Counted from the stretch's first letter, positions 1 to 6,070 are shown. The stretch: 7,142 nucleotides of DNA from Rhodoferax sp. (GCA_028292075.1 JAQGNA010000717.1:1-7142); one strand, 5' to 3'. Translations and numbers: made by a program. The notes: generated by a model from the sequence alone, not told the origin.

Positions 1-74
1 CGGAACACGGCCAGCCGCTCGATGCGCGGCGGCAGGGGTGAGGCCAGGGGCGGGGCGAGCGAAGGGTCAGGCAT
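1..74 (-). CDS. N-terminal fragment of a minus-strand gene, possibly a family 9 glycosyltransferase
   Basis: An open frame runs off the left edge. From an ATG at 74 it reads a proline/alanine-rich segment and then RIERLAVFR, about 25 residues with no stop. A basic stretch followed by a hydrophobic beta strand ending in FR resembles the first strand of ADP-heptose/LPS heptosyltransferase-like (GT9) proteins of Burkholderiales, which often begin with a similar 'IAVFR' segment. That assignment is inference from very few residues. No good ribosome binding site precedes the ATG. The frame stays open upstream to a stop at 117-119, so a TTG at 104 is an alternative start. It would be transcribed divergently from the gene at 323. 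Confidence 0.4.
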   Translation of the reverse strand, partial: MPDPSLAPPLASPLPPRIERLAVF

Positions 75-97
75 GCGGCGATTCAGGTAGAGAAAGT

Positions 98-150
98 TGT
101 GCAAGGGGCACCGATCTCAAGAACTTGCACAGGGTGGTATCGGTGCACCG
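98..150. repeat. Two interleaved inverted repeats in the leader between divergent genes
   Basis: Positions 98-105 (TGTGCAAG) are perfectly complementary to 124-131 (CTTGCACA). Positions 108-115 (GCACCGAT) are perfectly complementary to 139-146 (ATCGGTGC). The arms occur in the order A-B-A'-B', so in RNA the two 8-bp helices could only coexist as a pseudoknot. In DNA they look like paired operator half-sites. The second arm merges into a 10-bp palindrome, CGGTGCACCG, at 141-150. The element lies between the divergent starts at 74 and 323. It could be a regulatory site for either gene or a chance arrangement in GC-rich DNA. Confidence 0.35.
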
Positions 151-322
151 GCGTGGCGGTCTTGGCAAGTGCCGCAGGGGCGCCGCCGGTCCGACGACCA
201 ACCGATGCGGCGGGTGCCTACAAGGGCGGTCGGGCAACCACCTTAAATTGGCGTTTTGCGGATGCGCCAGCCGGCATTGCTGTCGATCGCGCCCCGTGCC
301 ACCCCATCGGAAAGGAACCCTC

Positions 323-649
323 ATGACCACCGAAGCAGATTTCCAGCCCGGCACCCCGGCCAATGCCGATCGCAGTGCATCCGCCGCCGCGACGCCGTTT
401 CCATTCCCCACCGCCGACAACCACGGCACACCGGGAAGCGTGCCGCAGACGCCACCCGAGGCGCCGAGCGAAGGTTCCATCGACCATGGCGTGGCGGAAT
501 CGTTTCCCGCAAGCGATCCGGTATCGGTGGCGGTGACGAAAATCGACAAGCCGTCCGACGCCGATGACGTGTCGCCGCCGATCGAAGTCTCGGCCGGCGG
601 AGAAGACCTGGCCAACGGCGGCATGCCGCCGATTGCCACGCCGTCCTGA
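323..649 (+). CDS. Small disordered protein with a SFPASDP motif
   Basis: This encodes 108 residues. The ATG at 323 is chosen because AAAGGAA lies at a good distance upstream (around 311-317) and the open frame further upstream does not look like protein. The product is rich in Ala, Pro, Ser, Thr and Asp, has no Cys, Trp or Tyr, and shows no membrane segment or signal peptide, so it should be soluble and largely disordered. Residues 54-68 contain DHGVAESFPASDPVS. The pattern 'D..V.ESFPASDP' recurs in many small uncharacterised proteobacterial proteins (family knowledge from memory), usually as the only conserved block. Its function is unknown. A short linear binding motif or a stress role is a guess. 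The gene is convergent with the hydrolase gene, with a hairpin between them. Confidence 0.82.
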   Translation: MTTEADFQPGTPANADRSASAAATPFPFPTADNHGTPGSVPQTPPEAPSEGSIDHGVAESFPASDPVSVAVTKIDKPSDADDVSPPIEVSAGGEDLANGGMPPIATPS

Positions 650-686
650 TCGGCGTGCCTCCCCATGCCGGCACAGGGGCGGCAGT

Positions 687-705
687 GGCCCCGCTGGTCG
701 GGGCC
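687..705. terminator. Hairpin in convergent gap, possible bidirectional terminator
   Basis: A perfect 7-bp stem, GGCCCCG (687-693) with CGGGGCC (699-705), closes a 5-base loop. It sits 37 bases after the SFPASDP gene stop and 35 bases before the hydrolase stop. There is no proper T-tract on either side (only ATGTCTT follows on the plus strand), so it is a weak intrinsic terminator candidate. A second imperfect hairpin, CCCC-TGCCGGCA-GGGG, lies just before it at 661-679. The position between two converging genes supports a termination role. Confidence 0.45.
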
Positions 706-740
706 GATGTCTTCAGTGGTTGACCCAACGCCGGCCATCG

Positions 741-1598
741 TCAGGCGGTGTGCTCGGCGTTGACGGCGTGGCCGGCCAGGGCCTCGAACTCGGTGTTGTC
801 GTGTGCGCAGACAATGGTGATCTCATCGCCGTGGCGCTGCCGCAGTCCGCGCAGACGCTGCTGGTTGCCCAGCCTCGCGGCCCGGTTCTTTTCCATCATC
901 GTCTGGTACATGCGCAGGCCCGGCGTACACCAGGGGTCGCGCCACTGCATCTCGCGCCAATGGAAGTAGGCGTCGCCCGCCTGCAGCAGCCAGCGGCCCT
1001 CCGAGCGGATGGCCACCCCTGCATGGCCGTGGGTGTGCCCGGGCAGCGGCACCAGCAACACCTCCGGCGGCAAGCCGTCGGCCATGCGCACGCAGTCGAA
1101 GCCGAACCAGCGCTCACCCTCGTCCGGGTCGTAGACGTTCCAGCGCGGGCGCGACGACCACTGCGCCGGCCGGAACCGCTGCCGGTCGAGCCAGGTGCCC
1201 TGCGCTTCGGCCGCGTCGCGTTCCCGGCGCATCAGGTGCACCTGCGCTTCAGGAAAGTCGTCCAGCCCGCCGGCGTGGTCGAAGTCGAGGTGCGTCAACA
1301 CGACGTGGCGCACGTCGGAACGCCTGAACCCCAGCCGCTCCACCTGACGCGCCGCCGTCATTTCCTCGCGCAGGTCCGGGCGCATGAGGCCCAGGAAGAA
1401 CCCGCTCAGCCGGCTTTGCGGGTCGTGCACGTCACGCAGTCCGTAGCCGGTGTCGACCAGGACCAACCCGGCATCCGTCTCGAGCAGCAGGCAGTGACAG
1501 CACAGCATGCCGCGCGTGATGGCCGAGGGGCTCGTGCCGTCCATCAGCCAGCCGCCGAGCGGGCAGGCCGAGATGCAATTCAGATGGTGGATGCGCAT
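741..1598 (-). CDS. Metallo-beta-lactamase-fold metal-dependent hydrolase
   Basis: This is a 285-aa protein of the MBL superfamily, in the broad group that includes N-acyl-homoserine lactonases and other esterase/lactonase enzymes. With the ATG at 1598 as residue 1, the metal motif is HLDFDH at 103-108. His188 lies in LPGHTHGH, Asp209 in QAGD and His266 in CAHD. These are the expected ligands, except that the second His of the usual HxHxDH is Asp105. It has no signal peptide, so it is probably cytoplasmic. The family N-terminus MxIHHLNC supports the 1598 start. An upstream in-frame ATG at 1628 would add ten residues, and neither start has a strong ribosome binding site. It follows the zinc-knuckle gene on the same strand across a 124-base gap and may be cotranscribed. 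The substrate cannot be read from sequence, and quorum quenching is only one possibility. Confidence 0.88.
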   Translation of the reverse strand: MRIHHLNCISACPLGGWLMDGTSPSAITRGMLCCHCLLLETDAGLVLVDTGYGLRDVHDPQSRLSGFFLGLMRPDLREEMTAARQVERLGFRRSDVRHVVLTHLDFDHAGGLDDFPEAQVHLMRRERDAAEAQGTWLDRQRFRPAQWSSRPRWNVYDPDEGERWFGFDCVRMADGLPPEVLLVPLPGHTHGHAGVAIRSEGRWLLQAGDAYFHWREMQWRDPWCTPGLRMYQTMMEKNRAARLGNQQRLRGLRQRHGDEITIVCAHDNTEFEALAGHAVNAEHTA

Positions 1599-1678
1599 GG
1601 AGAGATGCCCTGCCGGCGTGGCGCGCATTCGCGCCGCCGTGCTGCCGGGTAAAAGTTGCAGTCAGCCTTACCAACGGT

Positions 1679-1722
1679 GGCTGCGAGGCACGCCGGCTGG
1701 CGTACGAATGCGCGGCGCAGCC
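1679..1722 (-). terminator. Nested hairpin after the zinc-knuckle gene
   Basis: An outer 7-bp stem, GGCTGCG (1679-1685) with CGCAGCC (1716-1722), encloses an inner 5-bp stem, ACGCC (1690-1694) with GGCGT (1699-1703). The structure abuts the stop codon of the minus-strand zinc-knuckle gene. No T-tract follows on the minus strand. It could be a partial terminator or an mRNA-processing or stability structure between that gene and the downstream hydrolase. This is inferred from pairing alone. Confidence 0.35.
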
Positions 1723-2022
1723 TCATGCGCCGCCAATGCCAACGGTGACCTTGCCACTGCCGCCGCAGCCGGGGCAGGGCTTGCCGTCGTCCGTCTTGCC
1801 GCTGCCGCCGCAGTCGTGGCAGAGGCCTTCGCCGGTGCCGGGCGTGCCGGCCGGCGCTTCGTCGCCGGGCTCCAGGGGAGTGTCCGGCGCGGTGCGGAGG
1901 GCGTCCCGGGTGGAACCGCCGGGCTGGTCGCTGGCGCCGCTGCCGGCGCTGGTGGGTCCATCCGACAGGTTGGAGCTGTCCGATGGATGGGACGCGTCGT
2001 AGGGGTTGGCACGGGTGTTCAT
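1723..2022 (-). CDS. Small protein with disordered N-terminus and DnaJ-like zinc knuckle
   Basis: This encodes 99 residues. The ATG at 2022 is supported by GGAG about 8 bases upstream. Residues 1-65 are Ser/Gly/Pro/Asp-rich and probably disordered. Residues 68-91 hold two CxxCxGxG motifs, CHDCGGSG (Cys68, Cys71) and CPGCGGSG (Cys83, Cys86), separated by seven residues. This is the signature of the DnaJ cysteine-rich zinc domain and of small DnaJ-zinc-finger-like proteins. Four cysteines would bind one zinc ion. There is no J domain, and the usual DnaJ domain has four such repeats, so this is a half-domain and not a co-chaperone fragment with an obvious partner. A protein-binding or redox/holdase role is inference. 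It precedes the MBL hydrolase on the same strand and diverges from the 71-aa gene. Confidence 0.83.
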   Translation of the reverse strand: MNTRANPYDASHPSDSSNLSDGPTSAGSGASDQPGGSTRDALRTAPDTPLEPGDEAPAGTPGTGEGLCHDCGGSGKTDDGKPCPGCGGSGKVTVGIGGA

Positions 2023-2173
2023 GGTCTGCTCCATTGGATGGTCAAGGGGGGCTTGTGCAACGGTCCGGCAAATGACGGTCCCGCGAAAGAGGTCGCGTGA
2101 ACCGCGAGCGTCGGGGCGGGCACCGGGCTTGCTCACCTTCATGTCATCTGCCATCTGCCAAACGGAGCTCGCC
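2023..2173. promoter_or_regulatory. Divergent promoter region between two small disordered-protein genes
   Basis: This 151-base gap must contain the start signals for the minus-strand zinc-knuckle gene and the plus-strand 71-aa gene. I see no confident sigma-70 boxes. It contains a 7-bp direct repeat, ACGGTCC, at 2060-2066 and 2075-2081 (15-base period). It also contains TTGTGCAA at 2053-2060, an 8-mer also present at 97-104 in the leader of the SFPASDP gene. Ribosome binding sites are clear on both sides: GGAG before 2022 on the minus strand and CGGAG at about 2163-2167 on the plus strand. Confidence 0.4.
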
Positions 2174-2389
2174 ATGAACCATTCCATCCTTCCCGACGCC
2201 AATGCGCAGCTCACCGAGGCCGCGGCTGCGCAACCCGACGGGCCCAACGTGGCGCCCAGCGCGCACGAGAAAGAGGCCGCCCTCGGGCAGGGCGTGCCGC
2301 CCGAGCTGTCGCCAGCCGATGACAAGACGGGCCAGGCCGGCGGTGACGGTCGGGCCCGCGACCCGTCGGTCGGTCGCGCCGAGGGCTAA
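2174..2389 (+). CDS. Small disordered hydrophilic protein, function unknown
   Basis: This encodes 71 residues from an ATG with CGGAG six bases upstream. The protein is rich in Ala, Pro, Asp, Gly and Glu, has no Cys, Phe, Trp or Tyr, and shows no membrane segment or signal. I do not recognise a family. After a short N-terminal stretch with helix potential (about residues 10-20, TEAAAAQ), it looks disordered throughout. The good ribosome binding site and codon use like the neighbours argue that it is real. It diverges from the zinc-knuckle gene. Its TAA shares four bases (2386-2389, CTAA) with the TAG of the convergent SIR2-like gene, so there is no room for a terminator between them. Confidence 0.66.
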   Translation: MNHSILPDANAQLTEAAAAQPDGPNVAPSAHEKEAALGQGVPPELSPADDKTGQAGGDGRARDPSVGRAEG

Positions 2390-3237
2390 GCCGTCGGGGC
2401 CCTTGCCGGCTGGCGCGGTTCCAGCGCCGGTTTCCCCAGGATGAGGGCCTCGAGGAACTCCACCAGTGCAGCCGATGGATCGTCGCGCTCGATGGCGATC
2501 ATTTCGATGCCCCATTGGTTGAGCACGGCTTCCTGCACTTCGTTTGGCGTGGTCGAGAACAGGTAGGAGCGGGGCTGGGCCACGTCTGGCGCCGATGACT
2601 TCCACAGCCGCGACAGCCGGTAGAACAGGTAGCGGATGTTCACGTCGGCCAGGCTGTAGCCGATGAACAACACCGAGCGCCCGAGGATGTCGGCGCGCAG
2701 CTTGATGTCCAGCGGCGACTCGAAATCGAGCCGCCGGTAATAGCTGCTCTCGTCCAGGACGATGGAGCTGTCGTCCTGGAAGTCGCCGTGGAACTTGACG
2801 ATCTGCGCCGCGTCCAGGCGCACCCGTGCAAGGTCCGCCGCCGTGACGATCTTGGTGTAGGGCCGGCCGTGGTGGTCGAAAGCGGATTCGAGCCAGCGGT
2901 CGTAGTTGGTGGTGTAGATGATGTTGAAGCGACTGCGCACGATCAGCTCGTGCACCCGCGACTCGCCGACTGAAATTTGCGGACCGTGCCACTCTCGGTC
3001 CATCCAGCTCCGCAGCGGGCCGATACTGCCGTGCCGCAGCCGAAAGTATTCCGCCAACGTGAGGTAGCTGCCTTTCTCCCGGAATGCGACAGGGTCGAGG
3101 TCGAGCGTGCGCGCCATGTGTTCGATCAACGCGCTCCACGGTGGCAGGCCCAGGCTCATCGACACGCCGGCACCGACAAAGAGCACAAGCTGGTCGTGTT
3201 CGTAGGCGGCCTGCAGGGCTTCAAGTCTCGCGGTCAT
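2386..3237 (-). CDS. Stand-alone SIR2-like (SIR2_2-type) NAD-binding protein
   Basis: This is a 283-aa protein consisting of a SIR2-like Rossmann domain plus a short C-terminal tail. With the ATG at 3237 as residue 1, the motifs are GAGVS at 22-26 (nucleotide-binding loop), TTNYD at 109-113 with Asn111, KFHGDF with His150, and FIGYS at 191-195 followed by D198. The order and the Asn-to-His spacing match NADase-type SIR2 domains of bacterial defence proteins such as ThsA, so catalytic residues appear intact. There are no deacetylase-type zinc cysteines, transmembrane segments or fused sensor domain. A TTG at 3255 would add six residues; the ATG is preferred, although neither has a good ribosome binding site. 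NAD hydrolysis is expected from family, but the trigger and any partner are unknown. No nuclease, Argonaute or TIR gene lies nearby. It is convergent and stop-overlapping with the 71-aa gene and divergent from the diguanylate cyclase. Confidence 0.88.
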   Translation of the reverse strand: MTARLEALQAAYEHDQLVLFVGAGVSMSLGLPPWSALIEHMARTLDLDPVAFREKGSYLTLAEYFRLRHGSIGPLRSWMDREWHGPQISVGESRVHELIVRSRFNIIYTTNYDRWLESAFDHHGRPYTKIVTAADLARVRLDAAQIVKFHGDFQDDSSIVLDESSYYRRLDFESPLDIKLRADILGRSVLFIGYSLADVNIRYLFYRLSRLWKSSAPDVAQPRSYLFSTTPNEVQEAVLNQWGIEMIAIERDDPSAALVEFLEALILGKPALEPRQPARAPTA

Positions 3238-3358
3238 TGTTTGAAGCCAAGGCAAACCCGGTACCCGAGGGCTTGGCAGGCCGGCGACGGTTTTGCGGGC
3301 ATGGACGACGCGTGCAACTGCCCATCGTTTCCGCGGTTCGAGACGTTGCTGGACAATG

Positions 3359-3393
3359 GCAAAATTACGCTTGCGTGCTAATTTTGCGTGCTA
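3359..3393. promoter_or_regulatory. AT-rich inverted repeat with overlapping direct repeat, likely operator
   Basis: Nine-base arms GCAAAATTA (3359-3367) and TAATTTTGC (3379-3387) are perfectly complementary across an 11-base spacer. Overlapping them, TTGCGTGCTA occurs twice, at 3371-3380 and 3384-3393 (13-base period). The element stands out as AT-rich in otherwise GC-rich DNA and lies in the gap between the divergent SIR2-like and diguanylate cyclase genes. A regulator-binding site or promoter core is the simplest reading. I could not place clear -35/-10 boxes. Confidence 0.5.
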
Positions 3394-3397
3394 GCGC

Positions 3398-5983
3398 GTG
3401 TACCGCGCCGGACCAGTGGCGTATTTTCGGCATTGGCGGGGCCAGGCCCATCCAAAGCAATTGCAGCCTGCCGAGCGCTGCCCCTCCGGACCGTCCATCG
3501 TGCCAACTCCATCCGATGCCCACCATCCTGCGACCGCTGCCGTTGCCGCAGCCGCCGATGCCAATGCGGGGGCGCTGCCGGGTTCCGCCAACCATCTCTA
3601 CCTGAAGCAGTGGGTCGCAATGGCCTCGGTCTGGTCGTTCATCATCCTGGTGTTGACCGTGCACCTGCTCAACCAGCGTGAGAAGGCCATTTCCGCCGAA
3701 CGCGATCGGCTCGGCACCCAGGCCCGGGTCATCGCGGAAAACCTGGATCGGCAGCTGCGCGGCGCCAACGGTGCGCTCGCCGGCCTGCGGTACGAGCTGG
3801 TGACGGGTGACCACCACGAACCTGGACTAAAGACGGCGCCCCAACGGTTGAAGGTGCTGAGCGACGCCATGCCGGGAGTGCGGTCGATGGCGGTCATGAA
3901 TGCCGAGGGCACGGTGGTCGACGCCGACCGCAAGGACCTGATCGGCCGCAACTTCAAAGCCTCGCAGACGTTTATCGTGCCGGCTGCCGAGCTCGACACG
4001 ACCCGGCTGTATGTATCGCCGCCGTTCAAGTCGCCGGTCTCGGGGGTCACCATCAGCCTCGGCAAGGTCATGCTGGACGACCGGGGTGCGTTCGCCGGCG
4101 TCGTGCTGGCGTCGCTCGACCCCGAATATTTCGACACGCTGATGCGCTCGGTGTTCTATGCGCCCGACATGGACGCGGCCATCGTGCACGGTCGAGGCAA
4201 GGTGGTGGTGGTTGTGCCCCCCGATGCCGCCCTGTTGACCACCGAGGCCGGCGGGCCCGGTTCGGCCTTCGCCCGCCACCTCGAGTCAGGCCAGCCGGCG
4301 AGCCTGTATGAAGGCACCGGCGGCACGGCCAGGCCGCTCGAGCAGAGGATGGTCGCCTCGCGCACCATCCAGCCTGATGAGCTGAACATGAACCAGCCGC
4401 TGGTCATCACCATCAGCCGGTTGCAGTCGCAGGTCTACGCGCCCTGGTACGGCGAAGTGACGGCCACCTCGCTGATGGCAGCGTTGACCATGGCCGCGTC
4501 GGTGGCAATTCTGGCCGCCAGCCAGCGCCGCCGGCGCGCTTTGGAGTTGATGCGCGCATCGGTACTCAGCCTGCAGGCCGAGAGTGCGCGGCGCTTCGAA
4601 TTCGGCCTGGAGGGCGCCGACCTGGGCCTGCTCGACGTCGACATGGATCAAGGCCGGCTTACCGTCAACAGCCGGCAGGCGCTGATGATGGGTTTCGAGG
4701 CCCACGACACGAGTCACCCGGCGAAGACCTGGCAGCACCGCATCCACCCGGAAGACTGGCCACTGGTGCGTGCCCACTTCGCCGCGCTGCTCGACGGTCG
4801 GGCCGAGTCGTTCAAGATCGAGCACCGCATGCTGCGTCGCGACGGCCACGCCATCTGGGTTTTCAGCCAGACCCGCGTGATGGCGCGCGCCGCCGACGGC
4901 CGGGTCACCCGCGTGCTCGGCACGCACCTCGACATCTCGGGCCGCAAGGCGGCCGAGGCCGAGCTGCACACCACCTTGAAGCGGTTCGAGCTGGCGATGA
5001 AGTGCGGCAGCGTCGGCCTCATGGACTGGGACGTGACCACCGACCAGCTGGTGCTGAACGCCCAGGCGCGCGAAACCCTTGGCCTGACAGACGCCGTCGA
5101 GATGCGGATGGACGGCCTGAAGGCGATGCTGCACCCAGACGACGCCCGGCGTGCGGCCGGGGCATTCGGCCAGCTGCTGGCCGACCCCGAGTTCGACTAC
5201 AACCTCGAGTTTCGCGCCCGCCATGCGCGCGGCCGGTACATCTGGCTGCATGCCCGGGCCGAAGTGGTTGACCGCCTGCCCGACGGCCAGCCCGCCCGGG
5301 TCATGATGACCTACCGCGACGTCAGCGCACGGGTCGCCTCCGAACTCAAGCTGCGCGAAGTGAACGAGCAGCTCGCGCAGCTGTCGCTCACCGATGCCCT
5401 GACCGGCGTCGCCAACCGCCGCCGCTTCGACCAGACGCTCCAGGCCGAATGGGCCCGCTGCGCCCGGTCCCGCAGCCCGATCGCGCTGCTGATGATCGAC
5501 ATCGACTACTTCAAGCGCTACAACGACCACTACGGCCACCAGGGCGGCGACGAATGCCTGCGCCTGGTCGCCAGCGTGCTGGCCAACTGCGCGCGGCGCC
5601 CCGACGAACTGCTGGTGCGCTATGGCGGCGAGGAATTCGGTGTGTTGATGTTCGGCGCCGAGCTCGCCGAAGCGTTGAAGCTGGCCGAGCGCTGCCTTGA
5701 GGCGCTTCGCAGGGCCGCCATTCCGCACGCGGCATCGACGCTGGGAAGCCATGTCACGCTCAGCATCGGCGTGCACAGCATGGTGCCGGGGCCGGGCGAG
5801 GCCGCGGCTGTGCTGGTGCGGCGGGCCGACGAGGCGCTGTACGCAGCCAAGGCCACCGGACGGGCCCGCGCCTGCCCGTCGCCAGAGGCCGGTGGCACCA
5901 GCGGCACCAGCGCAACGGTCGGCACGGGCGGCACGGGCGGCACGGGCGCTGGCGGTCTGGCCGAACGCAGCGGCGAACGGTAG
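3398..5983 (+). CDS. Membrane sensor diguanylate cyclase (PDC/Cache-PAS-PAS-GGDEF)
   Basis: It makes cyclic di-GMP from two GTP at the inner membrane. Numbering from the GTG at 3398 (861 aa): TM1 is about 75-92, and a periplasmic sensor of the PDC/double-Cache type known from diguanylate cyclases spans about 93-355. TM2 is about 356-374, followed by a basic RRRR stop-transfer. PAS1 is about 402-518 and PAS2 about 535-645. GGDEF is about 660-825, with DIDYFK (metal Asp701), RYGGEEF (active site 743-747) and LSIGVHS. There is no EAL domain. The inhibitory I-site position reads RPDE (734-737) instead of RxxD. The tail after 825 is a Gly/Thr-rich low-complexity extension. The start is uncertain: a GTG at 3500 (residue 35) is equally or more plausible because the operator-like repeat ends at 3393, and an ATG at 3620 falls at the start of TM1. 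The gene diverges from the SIR2-like gene and is convergent with ctaD. Confidence 0.94.
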   Translation: MYRAGPVAYFRHWRGQAHPKQLQPAERCPSGPSIVPTPSDAHHPATAAVAAAADANAGALPGSANHLYLKQWVAMASVWSFIILVLTVHLLNQREKAISAERDRLGTQARVIAENLDRQLRGANGALAGLRYELVTGDHHEPGLKTAPQRLKVLSDAMPGVRSMAVMNAEGTVVDADRKDLIGRNFKASQTFIVPAAELDTTRLYVSPPFKSPVSGVTISLGKVMLDDRGAFAGVVLASLDPEYFDTLMRSVFYAPDMDAAIVHGRGKVVVVVPPDAALLTTEAGGPGSAFARHLESGQPASLYEGTGGTARPLEQRMVASRTIQPDELNMNQPLVITISRLQSQVYAPWYGEVTATSLMAALTMAASVAILAASQRRRRALELMRASVLSLQAESARRFEFGLEGADLGLLDVDMDQGRLTVNSRQALMMGFEAHDTSHPAKTWQHRIHPEDWPLVRAHFAALLDGRAESFKIEHRMLRRDGHAIWVFSQTRVMARAADGRVTRVLGTHLDISGRKAAEAELHTTLKRFELAMKCGSVGLMDWDVTTDQLVLNAQARETLGLTDAVEMRMDGLKAMLHPDDARRAAGAFGQLLADPEFDYNLEFRARHARGRYIWLHARAEVVDRLPDGQPARVMMTYRDVSARVASELKLREVNEQLAQLSLTDALTGVANRRRFDQTLQAEWARCARSRSPIALLMIDIDYFKRYNDHYGHQGGDECLRLVASVLANCARRPDELLVRYGGEEFGVLMFGAELAEALKLAERCLEALRRAAIPHAASTLGSHVTLSIGVHSMVPGPGEAAAVLVRRADEALYAAKATGRARACPSPEAGGTSGTSATVGTGGTGGTGAGGLAERSGER
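5894..5947 (+). repeat. Six imperfect 9-base tandem units at the 3' end of the cyclase gene
   Basis: GGCACCAGC occurs twice (5894-5911), followed by a diverged unit (5912-5920) and then three perfect copies of GGCACGGGC (5921-5947). Translated, this gives a G-T-S/G repeat in the C-terminal tail, beyond the GGDEF domain. The period is a multiple of three, so copy-number changes would keep the frame. It looks like slippage-generated low complexity. Confidence 0.75.
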
Positions 5984-6070
5984 GCACAGGCGACGTCGCG
6001 CCTCGCGCAGGACGGCATTCGGCGACACCTTCGCAGACGACCCCTGCGCCCTGCGTCGAGGGCACTGAAC

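Noticed and set aside
38..322. Upstream extension of the SFPASDP gene to 38
   Set aside because: The extension is Arg/Cys/Gly-rich and unlike the rest of the protein, and a good ribosome binding site sits right before the ATG at 323.
564..1652. 362-aa plus-strand open frame opposite the MBL hydrolase
   Set aside because: It overlaps the 3' end of a supported gene and is antisense to clear metal-binding motifs. The translation is Arg/Ala/His-rich, as expected from codon-bias shadows.
2006..2173. Upstream extension of the 71-aa gene
   Set aside because: It would overlap the start of the divergent zinc-knuckle gene, and CGGAG directly precedes the ATG at 2174.
2144..3139. 331-aa minus-strand frame overlapping the SIR2-like gene
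   Set aside because: It is another frame of the same strand with Arg/Ala/Gly-rich translation. The SIR2 motifs are all in the frame ending at 2386.
3346..3384. Sigma-70 promoter for the cyclase using TTGCTG or TGGACA with TAATTT
   Set aside because: Spacings to the AT-rich box are well off 17 bases, so I could not support specific boxes.
5894..5947. Possible CRISPR-like or VNTR array
   Set aside because: The units are only 9 bases, have no spacers and lie in-frame inside a coding tail, so it is simple low-complexity repetition.
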